Assembly (NCBI GenBank): GCA_025766275.1
Contig: JAFKAC010000144.1
Location: 52,994-116,993 of the forward strand
DNA length: 64,000 nucleotides
Direction: 5' to 3'
Origin: Lactarius indigo
Taxonomy: Eukaryota; Basidiomycota; Agaricomycetes; Russulales; Russulaceae
Under the pieces are notes generated by a model. The model saw only the letters and a list, made by a program, of their open reading frames with translations. It was not told the DNA's origin and did not search any database. The position numbers and the translations under genes are program-made. Each line of letters begins with the position of its first letter. Within the stretch, counting starts at the first letter, position 1. Positions 29,385 through 38,888 of this stretch are shown piece by piece.

Positions 29385-29690
29385 TTACGCGCCTGTTTTT
29401 CCACCTTGCCTCGTTGTCGCTCTTCATCGCTTCATCTGCCGCCGCTGTTTTTCTACCTCGCCTCGTTGTCGCTTTCATCTGCGCGCCTGTTTTCCACCTT
29501 GCCTCGTTGTCGCTCTTCATCGATTCATCTGCCGCCGCTGTTTTTCTACCTCGCCTCGTTGTCGCTCTCATCTGCGCGCCTGTTTTTTTTACCTTGCCTC
29601 GTTGTCGCCCTTCATCTGCTGCGGCTGTTTTTCTACATGGCCTCGTGGTCGCTTTCATCTGCGCGCCTGTTTTTCTACCTTGCCTTGTCC
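29385..29690. repeat. Minisatellite
   Basis: There are repeated units built on TTGCCTCGTTGTCGCT and CATCTGCGCGCCTGTTTT, with a higher-order period near 94 bp. All frames are unusually open because of the repeat, so the long frames here are not evidence of a gene. A pyrimidine-rich tract of CTGTC/CTGCC words follows to about 29,930. Confidence 0.8.
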
Positions 29691-29930
29691 CGTTTGCCAC
29701 ACCTGTTTGTCTGCCTTGCCCCATCTGTCCTATCTACTCCACTTGTTCGTCTGTCTTTCCCCGTCTGTCCTGCCCTGCCCCGCTTGTTTGTCTCATCTAC
29801 CCTACTCTGTTTGTCTCGTCTGCCCTGTCCCGTTTGCCCTGCCCTGTTTATCCCCCCCGTCTTACTTGTTCATTCTGTCTGCCCTGTCCTGCCTGTCCCA
29901 TCTGCCTTGCCACCCTAAAGTTGGGCTCTT

Positions 29931-30611
29931 CTTCATTCCCCTCAACTGTCCCGCAGTGGGCTTTCCCCTTACATCACACCCCCTTCCTTCCATACCCCCC
30001 TATTCTAGAATGTGTGCGCATATTCCAAGACCATTATATCCTCGACCACGACTACCACCTCGGTAGCTCGTACCACCATGACTTCGCACTGACCTCGACG
30101 AGAACCGGTGCATTTATGCCCCGTATCTGCCTGCCTTCCGCATGGTACTTAGTGCCGTTGGCACGTCCGCGCGGTGGCCATTGCGTCGTACTTTGTTTCG
30201 AGTATCGCGCCAGTCGTCTCGCACGTCGCGCTGGTGCCTAGGCGCTGCGGGGCGGAGGCTGGAGGTAGGATACACTTCAGAAGTGCATTGATCATTCGGT
30301 GATACGCTAGTTATTAGTTGAATAACCCTTGGCAGGTCGTACATAGAGTGTACGTCCGGTCGGCGGTCGTGCCTGGTGACGGCATACCTATACCTCCCTC
30401 TCCGAGTCCTTGCCGCTCGTCGCGCAGGGTCGTTAGATATATCCATTAATCAAAAATGGTTCTCTCTACTGTCTTTCGGAAGGCGACGTCCCCGAGTGTT
30501 ATCCGGGAAGGGATATTTTCAAGCTAGGACTAATACAAACAAACCGTATAGGGTATAATAGTGTAGGAATTTGTCCGCAGAAGGGAAAACAAAAATTCTT
30601 GGGACACCACT
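29931..30611. other. Non-coding DNA
   Basis: I see no supportable gene. A frame running through the minisatellite extends into this stretch to 30241 but shows no coding features of its own. Confidence 0.4.
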
Positions 30612-31560
30612 CTAAATCGTCGGCGGTGGTGGCGGCGTCGATAAGGTATGGCTAGTCGCCAGTAATGCATATTCACAGATGACCAGCGCCCTCCGTACGA
30701 CCGTCAGTGTGCCTTGTCCAGGCGTGCCCCAGTGCCCGGGCGGCGCGGGCAAGATCTCGACCAGGCCAGGAAAAATGATCGCGGCAACGCGTTCGCCCTC
30801 GCCGCGTTCAGAACGGCGGCAGCGCTTCACGGCCTCGACCTGGCGCGGATATAAAGTACTCGCGAGCTCGGGAACAAACGAGCGGTAGAGCGCATCCGCG
30901 CCCGGGCCCGCCCTGGCTGGCGCGCCGTGCAGCATGCGCGAAAATTGGAACGCGTCCTGGAGCACGCCACGTGTTCCGAGCGGGTCATCCGCGCTGTCTG
31001 GCAGGAGCGCTGCAAGAGACGGCATGTTGTCTTTGAGGATCATTTGAATCATCTCGGGGGTCAGAACCTCTACCGCGGCGGAGAACGTGTGGCGACGCCA
31101 GACCGCAGCTGCAGTTGGATCCCCTGAGAAAAACCGAGACGGCCCAAAAACGTTTGTTTTGAAAAAGGTAAAGTGACGGACAAGGAACCATCATTATATG
31201 TTTTGGGGGGTGGGCGTCAGAGCTGCATTTCCTGCGTTCCAGAGGTGGGATGGAAACTTAAGGGCGTAGAGACGCTCGTGCATGCGCGTGTACTCCAAGT
31301 TCGCGTTTGCCGAGTTTGTCACAACCACGGAGTTAATGATACCATCCGAGATCACCTCTGCCATTGCGTGCCGCAGCAGGCTCTGCACCATCGTTGGCCG
31401 CACGTCCGTGAACAGCGCGGCGCTCTCCCCCACGGCCGTAAGGTCCATCAGCATGGCTTCCTGCAGCACCGCCGCAGGTGCGGGGGTGATGCGTAGCACC
31501 TCGTTCGCCCAGCGGTTGATCGTACGTTCGAGCTCCGACCCCGTGTTCTACGAACGTACG
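30612..31560 (-). CDS. Unrecognised gene, two or more exons, better-preserved copy
   Basis: The upstream part (about 31,547-31,250) reads SELERTINRWANEVLR and continues helix-rich to MHERLYA. A splice acceptor TTTTTCTCAG at about 31,122 then leads into GDPTAAAVWRRHTF and an open stretch to 30612 ending in a poly-Pro tail. The donor between them is unresolved, and the true start is not clear. I recognise no domain. The locus is duplicated in degenerate form at 25,647-26,590. Coding potential looks real (few stops, helix-like composition), but expression is unproven. Confidence 0.4.
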
Positions 31561-31573
31561 CGCACGTGCTACG

Positions 31574-31768
31574 ATGAGGCATTTTCCGGTGGGCTACGCG
31601 ATCATGTCGTACCTGGATGGAAAAGTCATCGATGGAGTTCCCACGTACTACATCGAGTCGGAGGGGTTCAAGTTGTGCTGGATTTCGTCCGCTGGCTCCG
31701 CTTTCCTGGACGATGTTTACATTGGGAGAGGTCGGCTGGACGGGTGTCCTGAGAGAGCTGGAAAGTGA
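31574..31768 (+). other. Short frame shared by both duplicated loci
   Basis: This is a 64-codon frame, MRHFPVGYAIMSYLDG at its start. It lies divergently next to the gene at 30,612-31,560, as in the 27-kb copy. No domain is recognised. Confidence 0.25.
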
Positions 31769-32834
31769 CCTATCATCTGACTCGGGCTGAAAAGTGACGC
31801 TAATGTAGTTGTGACATCCCGACGATCAATAGTTCACCATACCTGTAGAACCAATGCGTCATCGGCATCTAACGACACGAGGCCTTCCAGGGGCCGTGAG
31901 GATCCAATATCAGTGTATAGGAAGACATTATAGCGACTCTTGCGGGAATTGATAGTCCTCTCGGTTTTGTACGAGGCGATACTGGTGACACGGCGTAAAG
32001 CTCGGGTTGTATATGAAAGAGTCGGCCTCGGGAACCTCTACCGGCGCTAGTTATGTTAAGGTCAAGCCCGCACTTTTGCGTGGTAAAAAGCTATGCAAAG
32101 TACCATCCCCCAAGTCTCGAGTTGCGTCGGCGGCGCTCCCCTGAATCGTCATCCTACTTTGAGAAAAGATTACGTGCTGCCAGTGGAGTTGCAGTACCCT
32201 CGCCTTCTTGTTCGACCACAGCAAGAATTGAAAATTGGCCTCTATGGAGACTCCGGATGTTCTAGACCGGCACAAAGTGTAAGGTTATTATAGTCTCAAT
32301 CCCAGGACCTGCTGTACTCCGGGTCACTGGCAAGTACACACCTGTGCAGTAGCTCGTGCTACTGTTCCCCAGACTCCCATATATGGAAATTACTTACAAC
32401 TCCGACTGTGAACACCGCACCGGGAAATCCTTCCGCTTCGAGTTTTGTCATTGAGGGCACCGCAAGGGTCACCGTTGCTTCTCGGAGGTAAAAGCCCGGT
32501 GCCCATTCTAAGCGTGAACGTGCATGAACTCACGTAGGCACGCTCGGTTAGCAGCGTAGAGCAGGGGCACTCCTACCTTATGGTGTCTGGCCCCCCCGGG
32601 CATGCCGTGCCATGGTAATGGAACCCTTCTCTTCTTTGGGGCCACTTAGCCCATTTACGGCAATCCCGAGTTATGATACACCGCCTACATATATCACAGC
32701 CTCGTCGTGACACCGGCTGCGGGATTGGCACAGTGGCACTCATGGGTACTATAAATCCATTGACTTAGTTCCATGATCCGGACCATTTAAGATCCAAGTC
32801 CCATCCTCACATTCTACATATCTCGTCCCCAGCC
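31769..32834. other. Non-coding DNA with duplicated blocks
   Basis: 31,770-32,040 matches 27,230-27,510, and 32,380-32,600 matches 24,890-25,110. A TATAAAT near 32,750 lies about 85 bp before the start of the next gene and may be its promoter. Confidence 0.45.
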
Positions 32835-33274
32835 ATGTCTTCCCTCGACATTCGTGTTATCATGACCTTTATTACACCAGCAAAACAAGTGGAAGAAAGC
32901 GATCGACGACTAGAACGCGCTCAGGCGTTATTCGAGAAGCATCAAGCCGTAATGAACCCACACGATCGCGATTTGGCTCACAGTTTGCTGCAATAGTAAG
33001 TGAACCCCCTTTGGTCAATCCGTTATGTTCTAATAAGGACGCTTCTTCAAGTTCTAAAGACCTTAGAGTTGGCTTCGAAGCCAAGTGCCTGCCTAATAGC
33101 CGAATCAAGCAAGCTCAACGATACTGCACTCAAGTGGACGAAGCGCTGCAGAAGATTCAGGTACGGTGACCATGATGGCACTCTAATTGTGTGCTGATAG
33201 TTGTCTCATGGCAGGCGACCGTAGAGAAGACCGACGTGCGAGCCATAGAGGTCAAATCGGTTGATGGGGGTTGA
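32835..33274 (+). CDS. Small hypothetical protein, 109 aa, three exons
   Basis: Exons 32835-32995, 33052-33160 and 33215-33274 join in frame through GTAAGT/AAG and GTACGG/CAG introns of 56 and 54 nt. The protein is charged and probably all-helical (EESDRRLERAQALFEKHQ, YCTQVDEALQKIQ), compatible with a short coiled coil. No signal peptide or membrane segment is visible. I recognise no family. Clean splicing of three exons in one frame is the main support; there is no second copy here to compare. Confidence 0.55.
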
Positions 33275-33902
33275 TAGGCTTCGTCGTTTTGAGCCCGACG
33301 TTGTGGGGTTTGGGAGAGCGGCTGGGCCGAACCAAACATCACCCCAGCCGAGCGCGACATCCATCCTTTGATGGCCTATGAAATATGGCCTATGAAACTT
33401 CGTTCTATACTATTTCTCCTTCTCAACAATCACTTATGCTTATATACACATCATATTTATATGACTTTCTCCACCTTGTTTTTAATAGTTATGACGAAGT
33501 GATAGTCCACGCATAGTCCTCTTACTATGGTATCCGGTGGTCCGCAATATACCACGAACGCGTCAGCCTCAGCCGTTTCGCACAATCCTTTCTCGTCCGA
33601 GTCTCGATACGTTGTCCTGTACCCTTCCATTCCCACGCCTCTCAACAAGAGTCCACGCAGAATTCTGCAGACTGTTCCAGGGTGCGTTTGCGCCAGCATT
33701 CACGCTGTTATAACAATGAAGGTGATCAAATTACTTCAAAACCCAATTGTCATTACAGTATGGTTACGTGTATGTGTAATACATATGATTGTGTCGCTGA
33801 GGAACGAGAAAATGTCTCGGTTCCATACGAGGAAAACGCCTCATATCGACAAGATATCCGAAAAAAAAAGACGGGGAATGGGTGGGTGATGGAGCAATGT
33901 CT
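33275..33902. other. Intergenic between convergent genes
   Basis: AT-rich DNA that must hold the 3' ends of the small gene at 32,835 and of TFIIB. I see no further gene. Confidence 0.4.
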
Positions 33903-35010
33903 CTACTTTGTCGTCTCAACTGGCAAGCGGTCCATGTTCACCTTCCCCTCTGCTATCCACTCCTTCTTGACCAGCTTTTGGCGGTCTGTGTAATACAGCC
34001 GGTACACAAGCTTGATCGTCCCCTCGCTCACGCCCGCCACCATGCTGATGTCCTTGACGGCCTTGGACACGCCAAGCAACAGACACGCAAAATATATCGC
34101 GCCGCCTGCGATCGACACGGGGCTGCGTCCGTCCGCGATGCCATGTTCTCGCGCAGCGACGATAATGTCCTTGCATATCGCCTGCACGTGCGGGGGCAAA
34201 TCGAGGTGGTTGCAGTACCGCACCAAGAGGTCCTCTGGCCCCGCGACGCCAGTGGCGCCGGAGCGCGCTGCGCTCGACCCGGGAGTGAGATTGAACGCCT
34301 GCTCGAGGGCCTTGTAGCACTGTCCGAGGACCTTCTTCGATACGTGGGTGAGGTTGCAGATCTCGCGGAACGTGCGGGGCACGTGTGCCTGGCGGCACGC
34401 AATGAAGATGCACGCTGCGATAACGGCGTCGAGCGGCTTCCCGCGGAGCAGCTTCTCCTCGTCTGCCCGCTTGTAGAGCTGCTTGGCGATGTCGCTGATC
34501 GTCTTTGGTAGCGAAAACTGATCGCACCAGCTGGAGATATCGCGGAATGCGGAGAGGAGGTTTCGCTCAGAGCGCGAATTTTGGGAGCGCGTTGCCGCGC
34601 GTTGAAGCTCGCGGGCGATGCCCGTGCCGCCGTCCTTGAAGCCGATGATCGTATCGAGCTGCTCCATGCCCTCCATAAGAGGGTCGGCTGCAGCACCGAC
34701 ACGAGAAGGGTCGTCGCCTTCGTCGTTTGCGAAGGTCTGGAGCACGCGGGAATGGAATTGCAGCAAGACGAAACAGTCAAGAAAAAGGTGAAGCACGTAC
34801 CCGCCACTCGCTCCGGGTGTCAACGACACGGTCGCCAAGGACCAGTCCACAGCTCCCACACACGAGGTCTCCCGCGCCAAACTCCTCGATAATGGTTGGA
34901 TTAGGGTCTCTGCAGTCCGGGCAGATGAGACGGACGGAGAGGTCGGGTGCAAAGGCAGCCTGTTGGGGCTTAGGAGGTGATGCAAGAGGGAAGGGTTTGG
35001 GATAGGCCAT
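33903..35010 (-). CDS. SUA7: Transcription initiation factor TFIIB
   Basis: Two exons, 35010-34801 and 34736-33903, with a 64-nt intron (GTACGT...CAG), give 347 aa, normal for TFIIB. The N-terminal zinc ribbon has Cys at about 30, 33, 51 and 54 (CPDC, CGSC). The B-reader/linker follows (SEWR, then TFANDEGDDPSRVG), and then two cyclin-like repeats (DISSWCDQFSLPKTI..., SIAGGAIYFACLLLG...). TFIIB bridges TBP and RNA polymerase II and helps set the start site. It is transcribed divergently from the THOC3-like gene, with 423 bp between start codons. The sequence is intact. Confidence 0.96.
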
Positions 35011-35433
35011 TATAGAGGATGAAGGGGGATCTTCTCGTGTGCGGGGGGGAGGTGGGTCGAGGGCTCAATAAAATGTGGACCCGGACAAAGCAAGAGAGAC
35101 GTCCGAGCTAGATAGGATCCCAATCTCATGGTTTCGAATGGAATCATTTGAAACAGACTTACCGACGGTGTTCCTAGATTACTCCTGACTTAAAAGGAAA
35201 ACAAGTAGTGAATTAACTCTATGTGTGAGTTGCGCGCCCGATGACGAGTGCGACGATGGCAAGGGGGACAGGTCACCGTAGCAGACGATGAACGTTGTCG
35301 ACAACCGAGTCACAGCAACCGACCACAGCTCTGGCGATTACCAATGGGTGCCCCACTCTGATTTCCCACGGATCACGTGGATAATCACATTCATCGCTGA
35401 CACACTCGGCACTGGATTGGCTCCTTCGCCATC

Positions 35434-36897
35434 ATGTCAAGTTTCGCACAACAAGGGAAAGACGAAGAGGAGGTCCAGCCTCCGCAAAGACCGCCCTCGC
35501 CGCCTCCACACACAACATTTGCCGTCAGAGGCGTTCACGTACGCGTTGTATCAGCCAAACTTTCGCGAATATGGCCATGACGGGCGGCGCTGTCTCTTAG
35601 ACACCGACCTTCTCCGCCTTCCGACCACGCGACGTTCGTATCACGTCCGCACATGCGATCACGCATGTCGCGTGGAGCTGTGAAGGGAAGAAGCTAGCCG
35701 CTGTGGGGATCGACAGGATGGTGCGGGTGTTCCATCCAGAAAAGAGCGTGCGTGGTGTCCCCGGTGGCGGTCCTCTCTTCCTTTGCGCCGAACTGATCCT
35801 GATCTCACGGGCCAGATGGAGACGAGGTCTGCGTCTTTGTTCTCTGGCGCGCACAGTGACGAAGTGGACTACGTCGCGTGGAACCCCACTCACCCAGAAC
35901 TGTTCTGCTCATCCAGCCAAAAGGACCGACGGATCGCATTCTGGGATGCACGGCGTATGCGATCTCTCTTCTTCGCCTCTCCAGCGTTTGCTTCTTACAC
36001 TTCGCACTTTCATTTGACCAGAAAGCCGACATATCCAACAATGCACGCTCAAAGTTTCCCCAGTCCAAATCAACTATGCGCCCGACGGTAGATCTCTGCT
36101 TTACGTCTCTTCAGGCAACCAGCTCTTCTTCATGTCCTACGGGAAGAATTCAGATGACTCCACCGCTCCCGCCCAATGGTCTCCCATGGACCGCTCTCCA
36201 GTACACTTCACTTTTTTTTTCCCTTCATTCCACGCCTAACCCCAATCTTCCTGCGATGGGCAGCTGACGGCATCGTCGGCAATGTTCAACCACACGGGAG
36301 ACAGCGTGATTCTCACGCACATGTCAGAGCACGCGATCCGCATCGTCGACGTGCCCTCCCTCGCGCTGCGCGAAAACCTCGCGGCGCACGTTGGCGGCTG
36401 CGTTGCAGCTGCGCTCGACCCCCGCGGGCGCTACCTCGCCTCGGGCGGGTTCGACTCGATCGTGAATCTGTTCGACACCAGCGAGTGGATCGCCGCCCGC
36501 ACGATCACCGTCTGCGAGTGCGTGTTATTACCTCCTTTGTGTCGCTCCTGCGGTGATGACAGCTGATCACATCTTATCTATCCCCTCAATGACAGGCAAG
36601 CGATCTCGGACCTGAGCTTCTCGCACGACGGCGAGTATCTCGCGATTGCGGGCGCAGGAAACTACATCGACATCGTACGCCCTATTCTTCTACCTTCCGG
36701 TCGTGGGTTGAAAAATCGTGCTGCAGTGTGCGACGGAGACGGGTGTACCTCTGCATAGGGTCCCCGCGCTCGCAAGCTCGCCCAAGGTGACATGGCATCC
36801 TTCGAACTACGTCATCGCGTACTGTGGACAGACGAAACAGCGCGAGGGTGGACCTGCGCCAGTTGCTGTGATTAGCCTCTTTGGCCCGGGGCTGTAG
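35434..36897 (+). CDS. TEX1: THO complex WD40 subunit (THOC3/Tex1-like)
   Basis: Seven exons: 35434-35538, 35601-35747, 35816-35954, 36022-36200, 36264-36517, 36596-36674 and 36727-36897. All junctions are GT..AG and the sum is 1074 nt (357 aa). WD40 blades are visible: HVAWSCEGKKLAAVG...VRVF, DYVAWNPTHPELFCSSS...IAFWDAR, INYAPDGRSLLYVSS, AALDPRGRYLASGGFDS...NLFD, DLSFSHDGEYLAIAG...IDI and VTWHPSNYVIAYCG. The WNPTHPELF-type and SFSHDGEYLA-type motifs fit THOC3 better than other WD40 proteins. THO couples transcription to mRNA export in the nucleus. Assignment to THOC3 is by motif memory, not by a search. Confidence 0.85.
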
Positions 36898-37191
36898 GAG
36901 TATTGCGGTACGGTAGCGTGTCCAGGGACTCTTAAATCACCATTCTAAAAGACAATCCACGCATTGTCGGTTCCTATTACCCGGGAATGTGCTTCGTACC
37001 TCAGTTGGGCCTCAGCTTGTGTGTTTCCTTGGGGGTGGCTACCCCACTGCACAATTGTTGCGCGAAAGTTCAATTGTTTGGGCAGAACTCACGCCGACCG
37101 TACACGCGGCCGGCTTCTCCGGCTTCTTTCTTACCACGTGCCATATATAACAAAGCAAAGCCGTCAAAGCAAAGCCGCCCCATACATCCAG

Positions 37192-38611
37192 ATGGACCCC
37201 ACAGACCCAGCCAGCTTCAATCACCGTACAGAGCTACTCTCCACAGGGCGGACGTACCACTTTGTCGACCACAAGCCCGAGAGCGACTCCGCGTCCGCAG
37301 CGACAGCGCCCACTATTCTCTGCGTCCACGGCTTTCCCGACATCTGGTGCGTCGTACTTCCCTTCCCTTCTCTCTGATTTTTTTTTTCTGACACACACAC
37401 CGTGTCGGTGGCTCGGATCAGGTATGGTTGGCGATATCAGATCGGGCCATGGGTGCGTGCGGGGTACCGAGTCGTCGTGCCGGACATGCTCGGATATGGC
37501 GGGACTGACAAACCGCGGGCCGCGGAGGAGTACTCGATGCGGAGGCTCTGTGCGGACCTCGCTGCGCTTCTGGACGTCGTTGGAGTGCAGAAGGCCGTAA
37601 GTGTCGTCGTGATTCCCTGTTCAAACGCTCACACGCCGCCGCACCGTGTGATGGTGATGTCGTCGATTCGCTGTACAGATCGTGATCGGGCACGATTGGG
37701 GGTCGTACATGGCGGGGCGGTTCGCGTTGTGGCACCCAGACAGGCTGTCGGCGCTGGCCCTGTGAGTTTCGTCTATCATTCCTCCATCCGTCATCGGGCG
37801 GAGTTGACAGGTGCATTTACCAATGGCAGATTCTCTATTCCATACACGCCTCCCCTCAAGACGTACATTCCAATCGAAGCAATCGTTGAGAGAGTGCCCA
37901 ACTATTCATACCAGCTGTACTTTGCCAACCCAGAGTCTACGAAGGAAATCGAGGCAAATGTACGGAACGTGATTTTTGAGCCAGTGTACCCTCGATCCGC
38001 TAACCTACTGGATAAATCGTAGCTTGAACGATTCCTGCGGGCGATATATGATATTGAGGTGCATGAGAAAAGTATCGTGCTGGATGGGAATATGCGAGAG
38101 GCGGTTATCAATCCGGGACCAACGAGGCCACCGAAGTCGAGGCCTCCATTAACAATTGACGTTCGTAATTTTTGGTTATCGAAACGCCGAGACAAAAAAG
38201 CACTGATGCTTTTGGGCACACTAGGAACTCCGATACGTTTCTTCCCAGATGCGCGACATGCTCGGCCCGCTATCATACTATCGTACGACGAAAGTACGCT
38301 TTGAGGAAGAACAAGGTTCGTGACACGAACCAGGAAAGGTGACAAAACACACTGATTTCTCGTTACCAGCTGCACAGTTGCCAGATCATCTGCCGGCCAA
38401 CCTGCCCGTTTTCCATATTTGGGGAGCCAAGGATCTGGCAGCTACACCCAGTGCGCTGGCCAAGATGAGAGTGTTGATACCCAAGTTGGAAGAGAAGAAG
38501 CTCGAGGACGTGGGCCATTGGATAATGGTCCAGGCGAAGGATGAGGTGACAAAAGGTGTCCTGGATTGGTTGGCCAAGCTGGGTGATGTGGTCGTATCGT
38601 CAAAGCTATGA
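37192..38611 (+). CDS. Soluble epoxide hydrolase (alpha/beta hydrolase), 329 aa
   Basis: Seven exons: 37192-37346, 37422-37596, 37679-37761, 37830-37959, 38023-38160, 38249-38315 and 38370-38611; total 990 nt. The oxyanion motif HGFP is at 46-49 and the nucleophile Asp116 in GHDWGS. Two lid tyrosines are near 165 (YQLYF) and 237-238 (LSYYRTTK); the acid is Asp271 and the base His299 (GHW). This set identifies an epoxide hydrolase that opens epoxides to diols through an aspartyl ester. The exon 5/6 junction (donor GTTCGT at 38161) is the least certain. No targeting signal is evident, so it is probably cytosolic. Confidence 0.9.
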
Positions 38612-38888
38612 CCGCCGTATGAGTCAGGCACGCTGAGTTTTAAAATAAAGCGGAATTACCCGGTGAAGAGTGTCCCACAAACGTCGTCCTTGTCCTTACA
38701 GCAGCTCGTTCAACCCTCTGTCACCGTCCTCTTCCTCACCTACTCCTTTCGCTCTCATCCTTGGATCTTATCCTTTTATACTCGCCTAACGTACTTTTTT
38801 TGCATCAAATTGTTTTGGTAATTGCCTCTGGCACTCGTCCTTTTTTCCCTTATTGTCAAACCTGCTGAGACCTTCCAAATCACCCAGA

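Noticed and set aside
29234..30241. 335-codon plus-strand frame with hydrophobic repeats
   Set aside because: It runs through a minisatellite that opens several frames at once, and no splice-supported gene or domain is seen.
34028..34807. Long antisense frames over TFIIB
   Set aside because: They are shadows of the TFIIB coding frame, caused by GC-rich third positions.
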